A stretch of DNA of 5,210 bases from Lachnoclostridium phytofermentans (GTDB taxonomy: Bacteria > Bacillota > Clostridia > Lachnospirales > Lachnospiraceae): positions 1 through 5,210 of the forward strand of contig DPVV01000105.1 in NCBI GenBank assembly GCA_003526525.1, written 5' to 3'. The first letter of the stretch is position 1; the number at the start of each line of letters is the position of its first letter. Positions 1 to 5,210 of the stretch are shown in pieces. The notes beneath the pieces are model-generated. The model was not told the DNA's origin, searched no databases, and was given only the letters and a program-made list of their open reading frames with translations. The position numbers and the translations under genes are program-made.

Positions 1-83
1 ATATTCCCCTGTTTTATGTATTAGTGTAAATAGTTCAGGGATTTTTTGAGGTTTCTATATTGGTCTACCCTTGTTGCATGCAC

Positions 84-111
84 ATTATAGCATACAAAAA
101 TTAAGAATGAA
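84..111 (-). promoter_or_regulatory. Leftward sigma-A-type extended -10 promoter for an off-window gene
   Basis: On the minus strand there is a perfect extended -10 element, TGCTATAAT, at 92 down to 84. The best -35 candidate is TTCATT at 111 down to 106 with a 16-base spacer; it matches only 3 of 6 consensus bases, but an extended -10 can compensate. Transcription would start near 77 and run out of the left edge. The last minus-strand bases in the window contain AGGGG at 10 down to 6, a plausible ribosome binding site, so a start codon may lie just beyond position 1. The promoter sits downstream of the murC terminator and next to the DnaA-box cluster, so the missing gene is probably a separate unit. 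Its identity cannot be seen. Confidence 0.5.
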
Positions 112-157
112 ATAGGTCTTTTTGGAAGGTGAAGGGAATCAGATAAAATGTGAATTA

Positions 158-341
158 TGTGGATAATGTGGATAAAGTAGTGGATGAATTTTAGGGAAAA
201 ATGGGACATGATTAAAAAAGTGGCTTAAACAAAGGGTTTTTACGAAATGGGTCGTTTCTTGTAGAATTTTAAGAAATAAGAGAAAAATCCACAACCCTAT
301 CGGATAATAAATGTTGATAAGGTTGTGGATAATGTGGATAA
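158..341. promoter_or_regulatory. Cluster of DnaA boxes (four perfect, several near-matches)
   Basis: The 9-mer TGTGGATAA, the reverse complement of the DnaA box TTATCCACA, occurs perfectly at 158-166, 167-175, 324-332 and 333-341. These form two pairs, each pair directly abutting head to tail. TGTTGATAA at 312-320 differs by one base, AGTGGATGA at 179-187 by two, and AAATCCACA at 285-293 is an opposite-facing 7/9 match. Another 8/9 match, TTATCAACA, lies inside the murC end at 395-403. DnaA is the chromosomal replication initiator and also a transcription regulator. Tandem boxes like these are typical of origins, of DnaA-titrating sites and of DnaA-controlled promoters. The cluster lies just upstream of a leftward promoter, so regulation of the off-window gene is the simplest reading. 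I cannot tell from this window whether it is part of an origin. Confidence 0.6.
278..330 (-). terminator. Intrinsic terminator of murC
   Basis: Read on the minus strand, the arm at 330-316 pairs with the arm at 301-287 over 15 positions: 14 Watson-Crick pairs and one G-U pair. The loop is about 14 bases. The 3' arm runs directly into a T-rich tract (TTTTTCTCTT) at about 287-278. The hairpin starts only 12 bases beyond the murC stop codon, so it is well placed to end the murC transcript. The 5' arm shares its sequence with the DnaA box at 324-332. In the plus direction the hairpin is not followed by a T run, so it should act leftward only. Confidence 0.85.
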
Positions 342-1751
342 CTATTTCTGAAGTAGAGATTCTCCAATAGATACAACGTCTCCGGCGCCCATGGTTATCA
401 ACAAGTCACCGTTGGTACAATGTTCTAATAAAAATTTTTTTATCTCTGAAAAATCTGATATATAGTAAGCTTCTTTCCCTATCTTAAGTAGTTCGTTCTG
501 AATATCCTTCGATGAAATATCACCTGGATTCTCTTCCCTAGCGGCATAGATATCAGCAAGGACTATTTTATCAGCTAGGGCAAGCGATGTTGTGAAATCA
601 TTAAAAAAGGATTTTGTTCGTGTGTAAGTGTGCGGTTGGAAGACACACCAAATATCTTTATGAGGATAGGATGCTGCAGCAGTTAAGGTTGCTTTAATCT
701 CTGAAGGATGGTGGGCATAATCATCTACGATTGTAATTCCATTTAGTACACCCTTACGCTCAAAGCGTCGTTCGGTTCCCTTATAAGCTAAAAGTGCCTT
801 TTTAATTGCAGACATAGAACCGCCAAGGGCATCCACAAGAGATATCGCTGCCAAAGAGTTTAATACATTGTGATCACCAATGACACCCAGCTTAATACCA
901 TCTACAAACTTACCATGCTTATATAAGTCGTAGCTGCGAAGACCAAAATCATCGCTGGTAACATTGCAGGCAGCATAATCATAACGATCTTTATTTTGCT
1001 CAAGCTCTTTTTCTGAGGAAAACATACCATAAGTAATAACGTTACAAGAGAGGTCTTTTGTTAGTTCCTCATATCGGTCAATTCCACCCCAGATTACTAA
1101 GTTTCCATAGTCAGGAAGTTTTTTTGCGAAGGTATGAAAAGAATTTCTAATGTCTTCAATATCTTTAAAGAAGTCTAAATGCTCTGCCTCTATATTAAGA
1201 ATAATAGCATGTGCAGGATTAAAACTTAAGAAGCTATTTTTATATTCACAGGATTCAACAATAAAATTTTCGGAATGACCAATACGAATATTACCTTCAA
1301 TATTATCAAGAATACCACCAACCGATATGGTTGGATCAAAATTCCCTTCTAGCATCATTAAAGAAACCATTGAAGTTGTGGTTGTCTTTCCATGAGTACC
1401 GGAAACACCGATGGCATTTTTATATTGTAGCATTACCTGACCTAAGAAGTCAGCACGATCTAGCATCGGTATGTTATGTTTTTGAACAGCTTGGTATTCT
1501 ATATTATCAGATTTTACTGCAGCAGTATATACTACAAGGTCGATATTATCTGTGATATTTTCTGCCTTCTGTCCAATAAAAATGGTAATGCCTAAATGTC
1601 TTAATCGATCCACAATTTTGCTATCCTTTGCGTCTGACCCGCTAACAGTAAAACCTTTGGTATGTAGTAGCTCAGCAAGGCCGCTCATACTAATGCCTCC
1701 GATACCGATAAAGTGTACGTGAATCGGTTTGGTAAAGTCAATGTGATACAT
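342..1751 (-). CDS. murC: UDP-N-acetylmuramate--L-alanine ligase (MurC)
   Basis: MurC is the cytoplasmic Mur ligase that uses ATP to join L-alanine to UDP-N-acetylmuramic acid, the first amino-acid addition in building the peptidoglycan stem peptide. The 469-residue product has the full family length. Visible landmarks in order: the N-terminal nucleotide-sugar-binding glycine motif GIGGISMSGLA at 16-26; the ATP-binding loop GVSGTHGKTTTT at 115-126 with Lys122; acidic residues Glu166 and Glu169 in ESCEY; ILNIEAEHLD at 184-193; GDHNVLNSLAA at 292-302; and DDYAHHP at 343-349, typical of the C-terminal ligand domain, followed by FQPHTYTRTK from 371. The start is fixed by a GGAGG at minus-strand 1765-1761, nine bases before the ATG, and by the immediate onset of the conserved domain. 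It appears monocistronic: a long divergent gap lies upstream and a terminator follows the stop. A weak minus-strand -10 (TATTAT, 1832-1827) is the only upstream promoter candidate I saw. Function is near certain by motif content. Confidence 0.97.
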   Translation of the reverse strand: MYHIDFTKPIHVHFIGIGGISMSGLAELLHTKGFTVSGSDAKDSKIVDRLRHLGITIFIGQKAENITDNIDLVVYTAAVKSDNIEYQAVQKHNIPMLDRADFLGQVMLQYKNAIGVSGTHGKTTTTSMVSLMMLEGNFDPTISVGGILDNIEGNIRIGHSENFIVESCEYKNSFLSFNPAHAIILNIEAEHLDFFKDIEDIRNSFHTFAKKLPDYGNLVIWGGIDRYEELTKDLSCNVITYGMFSSEKELEQNKDRYDYAACNVTSDDFGLRSYDLYKHGKFVDGIKLGVIGDHNVLNSLAAISLVDALGGSMSAIKKALLAYKGTERRFERKGVLNGITIVDDYAHHPSEIKATLTAAASYPHKDIWCVFQPHTYTRTKSFFNDFTTSLALADKIVLADIYAAREENPGDISSKDIQNELLKIGKEAYYISDFSEIKKFLLEHCTNGDLLITMGAGDVVSIGESLLQK

Positions 1752-1774
1752 ATAGAATGTCCTCCAGTCTTTAT

Positions 1775-1824
1775 AAAAAGCGGAATGAGAAAGACCGCTC
1801 TAATGCAGGAAACAATAATTCCTG
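1775..1824 (-). other. Two hairpins in the murC leader, the second terminator-like
   Basis: Two inverted repeats lie upstream of the murC ribosome binding site. The first is a perfect 6-base repeat, CAGGAA/TTCCTG, at 1806-1811 and 1819-1824 with a 7-base spacer. The second, read in the murC direction, pairs AGCGG with CCGCT (1799-1795 with 1783-1779), plus a possible flanking G-U pair, and is followed at once by a run of T. The second looks like a short intrinsic terminator 10 to 15 bases before the GGAGG, so it could attenuate murC or end readthrough from upstream. The first may equally be a DNA operator, since it overlaps the -35 region of the rightward RNA promoter. Stems are short, so function is uncertain. 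I found no T-box consensus. Confidence 0.3.
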
Positions 1825-1845
1825 ATATAATACTTATGCTATAAT
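1817..1845 (+). promoter_or_regulatory. Extended -10 promoter for the 6S-like RNA candidate
   Basis: TGCTATAAT at 1837-1845 is a perfect extended -10 element. The -35 region at the standard distance (1817-1822, AATTCC) is poor, which is tolerated with an extended -10. A second TATAAT lies at 1826-1831. Initiation about seven bases after the first element places the 5' end near 1852, only a few bases before the closing helix of the structured RNA candidate begins. That coincidence of promoter and helix start is the main reason to believe both. Confidence 0.55.
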
Positions 1846-1851
1846 TAAGAA

Positions 1852-2010
1852 AACGGTGTCTCTAGTACGAGGCCTATTTTACCTTTGCATGAGAATTTTC
1901 ATACAGAAATCACAGGAAAGTGCAATCACTGTATTTACTTGCTATTATAACCGATTTGTATGAAATTACAATCGTTCCCTGGAAAATAGCAAATATAGGT
2001 AGAGACCTAT
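1852..2010 (+). ncRNA. Candidate structured small RNA with 6S-like architecture
   Basis: This stretch has no credible ORF but contains nested complementary arms. The outer helix pairs GTCTCTA (1858-1864) with TAGAGAC (2000-2006) and extends with GG/CU around one bulge. The next helix pairs CTATTTT and CC (1874-1883, one bulged A) with GGAAAATAG (1981-1989); CCTAT (1873-1877) could pair instead with ATAGG (1995-1999). An open bubble follows, about 1884-1896 facing 1966-1980. Beyond it an apical helix pairs TTTCATACA (1897-1905) with TGTATGAAA (1957-1965) and continues with AATC/GATT past a two-base bulge. A small hairpin AGTG-CAAT-CACT lies at 1919-1930 in the end loop. A rod of about 160 nt with a central bubble is the hallmark of 6S RNA, which mimics an open promoter and holds sigma-A RNA polymerase in stationary phase. 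The 6S assignment is inference from shape, not from a recalled sequence. No T-rich terminator follows, so the 3' end would need processing. Alternatives are another structured RNA or a leader for glgC. Confidence 0.5.
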
Positions 2011-2283
2011 TAAGAGAAATTGCATTAGAATATTAAAGTTAGATAGGAAATTGGAAGAGTTTGTTATATAATATGACAATAAGGGGCAGAGTATTACGTT
2101 AATGGACAAGGAGTATTAAGGATACAATATGAAATTTGTTAAATTGTTTTGCTAAAATGATAAAAATATCGCGATTATTTCGTAAAAAATAGGCTAGAAT
2201 AGCTATGAAAATTGTAGAAAAATAGATGATTTGATAATTTAAACATTAATTAATAAAATCAAAGAAAAAAACTAGTAAATATA
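2011..2283. other. AT-rich non-coding stretch before the glgC promoter
   Basis: This stretch is strongly AT-rich with no ORF of credible length. It contains a lone TATAAT at 2067-2072 with a poor -35. An 8-base direct repeat GAGTATTA occurs at 2089-2096 and 2111-2118, 22 bases apart. Short palindromes are present, such as TCGCGA near 2168 and GCTA-GAA-TAGC at 2193-2203. A tiny frame of eight codons starts at 2129 and is not convincing. No catabolite-responsive element, riboswitch or terminator was recognised. Confidence 0.5.
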
Positions 2284-2312
2284 TTCACAACTTGGTAATA
2301 AAATGTTATAAT
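2284..2312 (+). promoter_or_regulatory. Sigma-A promoter of the glgC-glgD(-spoVG) operon
   Basis: A -35 hexamer TTCACA (5 of 6 matches to TTGACA) at 2284-2289 is followed by an exact 17-base spacer and a consensus TATAAT at 2307-2312. An extended -10 TG lies at 2304-2305. Predicted transcription starts near 2319, giving a short leader of about 23 bases before the glgC ATG. The near-consensus make-up suggests strong vegetative transcription. No operator is evident over it. Confidence 0.85.
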
Positions 2313-2341
2313 GGAAATATAAAACAGCAAGAGGTGGTGGC

Positions 2342-3616
2342 ATGATTAAAAAAGAAATGATCGCAATGCTATTAGCTGGTGGACAAGGCTCACGTTTGGG
2401 AGTGCTTACCTCGAATATTGCAAAGCCGGCAGTCACATTTGGCGGTAAGTATCGTATTATTGATTTCCCACTAAGCAATTGCATTAATTCTGGAGTAGAT
2501 ACGGTAGGTGTATTAACACAATATCAACCTCTACGTTTGAATACGCATATCGGGATTGGTATCCCGTGGGATTTGGATCGTAACATTGGTGGGGTATCTA
2601 TATTACCACCTTATGAGAAAAGTACAAATGCAGAATGGTATACTGGTACTGCTAACGCGATTTATCAGAACCTAAAATACATGGAGTATTACAATCCAGA
2701 ATATGTTCTTATTCTTGGCGGTGATCATATCTATAAGATGGATTATGAGGTCATGTTGGAATTTCACAAGAATAAGAATGCGGATATCACACTTGCGACC
2801 ATACCAGTTCCGATGGAGGAAGCATCACGATTTGGTGTGGTTATAACAGACGAAGACAATCGGATTCGTGAATTTGAAGAAAAGCCAGCGAAGCCAAGAA
2901 GTAATCTGGCTTCGATGGGAATCTACATATTTAACTGGGAGATACTAAAAGAGGCTCTCATTAATTTATCAGAACAAAAAGGGTGTGACTTTGGGAAACA
3001 TATTATCCCGTATTGTCATGAACGTGGTAATCGTGTATTTGCTTATGAATATAACGGTTATTGGAAGGATGTTGGCACCTTAACCTCTTACTGGGAATCT
3101 AATATGGAACTAATAGATCTTGTTCCAGAATTTAATCTCTATGAAGAGTTTTGGAAAATCTACACGAAGAGTGATGTAATACCACCACAGTACATTGCAG
3201 GACAAGCGGTGGTAGAGCGTTGTATTATTGGCGAAGGTGCAGAAATTTATGGAGAGGTATACAATTCTGTCATCGGTCCTGGCGTTTTTATTGAAGTAGG
3301 TGCAATTGTCCGAGATTCAATTATTATGAAATCAACAGTAATTGGAAGAAACACGAAAGTGAATAAAGCGATAATTGCAGAGAACTGTGTCATCGGAGCA
3401 GACTGTGAGCTTGGTGCATTTGAAGAGATACCAAACGTTTTATATCCAAACATCTATTGTGATGGTTTAGTAACGATTGGAGAAGAAAGCGTGATACCGG
3501 AAGGTATAACGATTGGTAAAAATACAGCAATCTCTGGTAAAACTTATAAGGAAGACTACAAAGAGGGGTCTCTTTTTAGTGGACAATGCTTAATTAAGGC
3601 AGGTGGCATGGTATGA
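2342..3616 (+). CDS. glgC: Glucose-1-phosphate adenylyltransferase, catalytic subunit (GlgC)
   Basis: GlgC makes ADP-glucose and pyrophosphate from ATP and glucose-1-phosphate, the committed step of bacterial glycogen synthesis in the cytoplasm. The 424-residue product is full length. The N-terminal nucleotidyltransferase domain shows [10 protein letters not shown] at 10-19, [12 protein letters not shown] at 27-38, [12 protein letters not shown] at 99-110, and [10 protein letters not shown] at 126-135 with Asp128, equivalent to the catalytic aspartate of E. coli GlgC. FEEKP at 178-182 and SMG at 191-193 contact the sugar phosphate in known structures, and YWKDVGT lies at 240-246. From about residue 290 there are hexapeptide-like repeats ([14 protein letters not shown] and similar) forming the C-terminal left-handed beta-helix. 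The NIAKPA stretch lacks the extra basic residues (NKRAKPA) of the fructose-bisphosphate-activated E. coli enzyme and resembles Bacillus GlgC. The ATG is preceded by GAGGTG five bases upstream. The stop overlaps the glgD start by 4 bases, which implies translational coupling. Confidence 0.97.
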   Translation: MIKKEMIAMLLAGGQGSRLGVLTSNIAKPAVTFGGKYRIIDFPLSNCINSGVDTVGVLTQYQPLRLNTHIGIGIPWDLDRNIGGVSILPPYEKSTNAEWYTGTANAIYQNLKYMEYYNPEYVLILGGDHIYKMDYEVMLEFHKNKNADITLATIPVPMEEASRFGVVITDEDNRIREFEEKPAKPRSNLASMGIYIFNWEILKEALINLSEQKGCDFGKHIIPYCHERGNRVFAYEYNGYWKDVGTLTSYWESNMELIDLVPEFNLYEEFWKIYTKSDVIPPQYIAGQAVVERCIIGEGAEIYGEVYNSVIGPGVFIEVGAIVRDSIIMKSTVIGRNTKVNKAIIAENCVIGADCELGAFEEIPNVLYPNIYCDGLVTIGEESVIPEGITIGKNTAISGKTYKEDYKEGSLFSGQCLIKAGGMV

Positions 3617-4734
3617 GGGCAATAGGAATTGTACTAGCTGGCGGAAACAGTAAAAGGATGAGAGAGCTATCAAACAAAAGAGCGATAGCAGCGATGCCAA
3701 TTGCTGGGAGTTACCGAAGCATCGATTTTACCTTAAGTAATATGTCAAATTCACATGTACAAAAAGTTGCAGTTTTAACACAGTATAACTCAAGATCGTT
3801 GAATGAACATTTAAGTTCGTCAAAATGGTGGGATTTTGGTAGAAAGCAAGGAGGATTATTTTTATTTACTCCGACAATAACAGTAGATAATGGGTTTTGG
3901 TATCGTGGTACAGCAGATGCGATATACCAGAATTTAAACTTTTTAAAAAATAGCCATGAACCATATGTTGTAATCGCTTCTGGAGATGGAATCTATAAAT
4001 TGGATTACAATAAAGTGTTAGAGTACCACATCGCTAAGAAGGCGGATATTACAGTAGTAACAAAGAGGCTACCAAGTGAGGATCAGAACAATCGATTTGG
4101 GTGCATCCAGATCGATGAGGATAACCGAATTGTTGAATTTGAGGAAAAACCATTGATTCCAGTATCCTCTCTCGTATCTATTGGCGTATATGTTATTCGT
4201 AGAAGGCAGCTAATAGAACTAATTGAAAAAGCGGCACTAGAAGAACGTCATGACTTTGTTTCAGATATCTTAATAAGGTATAAGAGTCTGAAGAGGATTT
4301 ACTCCTATGAGATTGACAGCTATTGGAGCAATATTGCTTGTGCCGATTCCTATTACAAGACCAATATGGATTTCTTAAATATAGACATAAGGGACTACTT
4401 TTTTAAACGGTATCCGGATGTGTATTCTAAGATTGATGACCTACCACCAGCTAAATATAACGCTTCGTCGGTAGTTAAGAATAGCTTAGTTTCCAGCGGA
4501 TGTATTATCAATGGCGTGGTGGAAAATTCCGTGCTATTTAAAAAGGTATATGTAGGAAACAACTGCACCATAAAGAACTCCATAGTTCTTAATGATGTAC
4601 ATATTGGTGACAATACTTACATTGAGAATTGTATTGTTGAGAGTCGTGATACGATTCAGTCGAACACGACTCATATCGGAGAAGAAGGAAATGTTAAGAT
4701 TGTCATTGAAAAAAATGACCGTTATGTATTATAG
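3613..4734 (+). CDS. glgD: ADP-glucose pyrophosphorylase regulatory subunit (GlgD)
   Basis: GlgD is a GlgC paralogue that in Firmicutes associates with GlgC and raises or modulates its activity, being itself weakly active or inactive. This 373-residue protein follows the same domain order: a nucleotidyltransferase domain to about residue 240, then a shorter beta-helix tail ([22 protein letters not shown] region). Degeneration is visible. GGxGxRL has become GGNSKRM (10-16). The KPAVxFGGK segment has become IAAMPIAGS (25-33), so the conserved lysine is gone. SMG has become SIG (189-191), and YWKDVGT has become YWSNIA (237-242), losing an aspartate. Asp125 in [10 protein letters not shown] and the FEEKP motif (176-180) are kept. 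The pattern fits a subunit no longer optimised for catalysis. Its ATG lies inside the glgC stop (ATGA), with AGGTGG six bases upstream at 3601-3606, so it is certainly in the glgC operon. Confidence 0.95.
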   Translation: MRAIGIVLAGGNSKRMRELSNKRAIAAMPIAGSYRSIDFTLSNMSNSHVQKVAVLTQYNSRSLNEHLSSSKWWDFGRKQGGLFLFTPTITVDNGFWYRGTADAIYQNLNFLKNSHEPYVVIASGDGIYKLDYNKVLEYHIAKKADITVVTKRLPSEDQNNRFGCIQIDEDNRIVEFEEKPLIPVSSLVSIGVYVIRRRQLIELIEKAALEERHDFVSDILIRYKSLKRIYSYEIDSYWSNIACADSYYKTNMDFLNIDIRDYFFKRYPDVYSKIDDLPPAKYNASSVVKNSLVSSGCIINGVVENSVLFKKVYVGNNCTIKNSIVLNDVHIGDNTYIENCIVESRDTIQSNTTHIGEEGNVKIVIEKNDRYVL

Positions 4735-4772
4735 GAAGTCATTTCTGGTCAACTGACAAAAGAATGAGTGCT

Positions 4773-4780
4773 AAAGGGGG
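4773..4780 (+). promoter_or_regulatory. Ribosome binding site that fixes the spoVG start
   Basis: AAAGGGGG ends seven bases before the ATG at 4788. An in-frame ATG at 4764 would add eight residues (MSAKGGCC) not found in SpoVG, and it would place this site inside the coding region. The start at 4788 is therefore preferred. Confidence 0.85.
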
Positions 4781-4787
4781 ATGCTGT

Positions 4788-5069
4788 ATGCAGATCACGG
4801 ATGTAAGAGTACGTAGGGTTAGTAAGGATGGTAAGATGAAGGCAGTAGTTTCAATTACCTTAGACAATGAATTTGTAGTACATGACATTAAGGTAATTGA
4901 AGGAGAGAAGGGGCTCTTCATTGCAATGCCTAGTCGAAAAGCTGGAGATGGGGAGTATCGGGACATCGCACATCCGATCAACTCTACCACAAGAGATAAG
5001 ATTCAGAGTATTATACTAGAAAAATACGAACTCGCTGCCTTGGAAGGTAATATAGAAGAGGCAGAATAG
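4788..5069 (+). CDS. spoVG: Septation/sporulation regulator SpoVG
   Basis: SpoVG is a small nucleic-acid-binding protein of Gram-positive bacteria. It influences asymmetric septation and spore cortex formation in Bacillus, and virulence, capsule and cell-wall genes in Staphylococcus and Listeria. The product from 4788 is 93 residues, close to the 97 of B. subtilis. It shows the diagnostic order ITDVRVRRV at 3-11, a DGKMKA stretch at 14-19, [16 protein letters not shown] at 22-37, [10 protein letters not shown] at 42-51, and RDIAHPIN at 58-65, followed by a helical, acidic C-terminus ending in EEAE. It lies 53 bases after glgD and is followed by a terminator. No convincing promoter was seen in the gap: TTGAAA (4706-4711) and TATTAT (4727-4732) are only 15 bases apart. 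It is therefore probably transcribed from the glgC promoter. I found no well-spaced sigma-H promoter like that of B. subtilis spoVG. Confidence 0.96.
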   Translation: MQITDVRVRRVSKDGKMKAVVSITLDNEFVVHDIKVIEGEKGLFIAMPSRKAGDGEYRDIAHPINSTTRDKIQSIILEKYELAALEGNIEEAE

Positions 5070-5122
5070 ATTAACTAGCTAAGGAGCTAAATTAAACTGT
5101 TTAAAAAAGTTACATATGTCCC

Positions 5123-5161
5123 AAAAATACAGCTGCCAAAGAAAATGGCAGCTATATTTTT
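5123..5161 (+). terminator. Intrinsic terminator after spoVG, potentially bidirectional
   Basis: AGCTGCCA (5131-5138) pairs perfectly with TGGCAGCT (5146-5153) around a 7-base A-rich loop. After one mismatch, the flanking A run (5123-5129) pairs with the T-rich tail (5155-5161). The GC-containing core followed by ATATTTTT is a classic rho-independent terminator. The mirrored A tract lets it work leftward too. Confidence 0.93.
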
Positions 5162-5171
5162 AGGATTACCC

Positions 5172-5184
5172 GCCACGTAGTGGC
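5172..5184. repeat. Short GC-rich palindrome, possibly part of a dispersed repeat
   Basis: GCCAC-GTA-GTGGC forms a perfect 5-base inverted repeat with a 3-base loop. It lies in a stretch (about 5166-5210) that is more GC-rich than the surrounding intergenic DNA, and it lies beyond the spoVG terminator. It is not followed by a T tract, so it is not a terminator. Similar palindromes often belong to dispersed repeats, but one copy in the window cannot show this. Confidence 0.3.
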
Positions 5185-5210
5185 AATGAGGTTATGAGCA
5201 AGTAGCGTAA

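Noticed and set aside
7..48. Plus-strand terminator-like hairpin (CCCTG at 7-11, CAGGG at 36-40, then TTTTTT)
   Set aside because: The stem is only five pairs with a 24-base loop. It lies in the predicted 5' leader of a leftward gene, so a plus-strand terminator cannot be supported from the window.
21..209. Minus-strand ORF of 62 codons
   Set aside because: It has no ribosome binding site. Its HIIHIIHI-like peptide is simply the translation of the tandem DnaA boxes, and it overlaps the leftward promoter.
1752..1850. T-box riboswitch for alanine upstream of murC
   Set aside because: The conserved T-box sequence and its antiterminator pairing are absent on the murC strand.
2121..2128. Sigma-E-like -10 element GATACAAT upstream of glgC
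   Set aside because: No matching sigma-E -35 is found at the required distance, and a near-perfect sigma-A promoter exists closer to glgC.
2129..2155. Eight-codon leader peptide frame
   Set aside because: It is too short, with only a weak AAGGA before it, no codon run suggesting attenuation and no terminator after it.
4731..4767. Sigma-H-like promoter before spoVG (AGGA at 4733 and GAAT at 4762)
   Set aside because: The distance between the two elements is about eight bases longer than the sigma-H consensus allows, and both elements have mismatches.
4764..4787. Upstream in-frame ATG giving a longer SpoVG
   Set aside because: The extra eight residues do not match the family, and the strong AAAGGGGG site lies downstream of this ATG, pointing to the start at 4788.

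Overview
The window comes from a low-GC Gram-positive bacterium of the Clostridia, most likely a Lachnospiraceae or Lachnoclostridium-like anaerobe. Reasons: AT-rich DNA, strong GGAGG-type ribosome binding sites, TATAAT promoters, a Bacillus/Clostridium-type GlgC paired with a GlgD, and SpoVG, which is largely a Firmicutes protein. The genus is inference. All four genes belong to known families.

Layout: 1-341 is non-coding. It holds four perfect 9-mer DnaA boxes as two head-to-tail pairs, several near-matches, the intrinsic terminator of murC, and a leftward promoter that probably serves a gene starting just outside the left edge. 342-1751 (minus strand) is murC, for peptidoglycan precursor synthesis. 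1752-2341 is a 590-base divergent gap. Next to murC it has two small hairpins in the murC leader. Beyond them, on the plus strand, lies an extended -10 promoter followed at once by a nested inverted repeat (about 1852-2010) that folds like a 6S RNA. The rest of the gap is AT-rich, with a clear sigma-A promoter for glgC at its end. 2342-3616 and 3613-4734 are glgC and glgD, overlapping by 4 bases. 4788-5069 is spoVG, 53 bases after glgD, and 5123-5161 is a strong terminator ending this run. The last 50 bases carry a small GC-rich palindrome.

How the parts work together: GlgC and GlgD should form the ADP-glucose pyrophosphorylase that commits glucose-1-phosphate to glycogen. The GlgD sequence has lost several substrate-binding residues, consistent with a regulatory subunit. 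SpoVG, a nucleic-acid-binding regulator tied to sporulation and cell division, appears to be co-transcribed with them, so glycogen storage and a developmental regulator may share a promoter. The murC side is a separate leftward unit.

The items most worth a second look are non-coding: the unannotated 6S-like RNA candidate and the DnaA-box cluster between murC and whatever lies to its left. I found no new multi-gene system.
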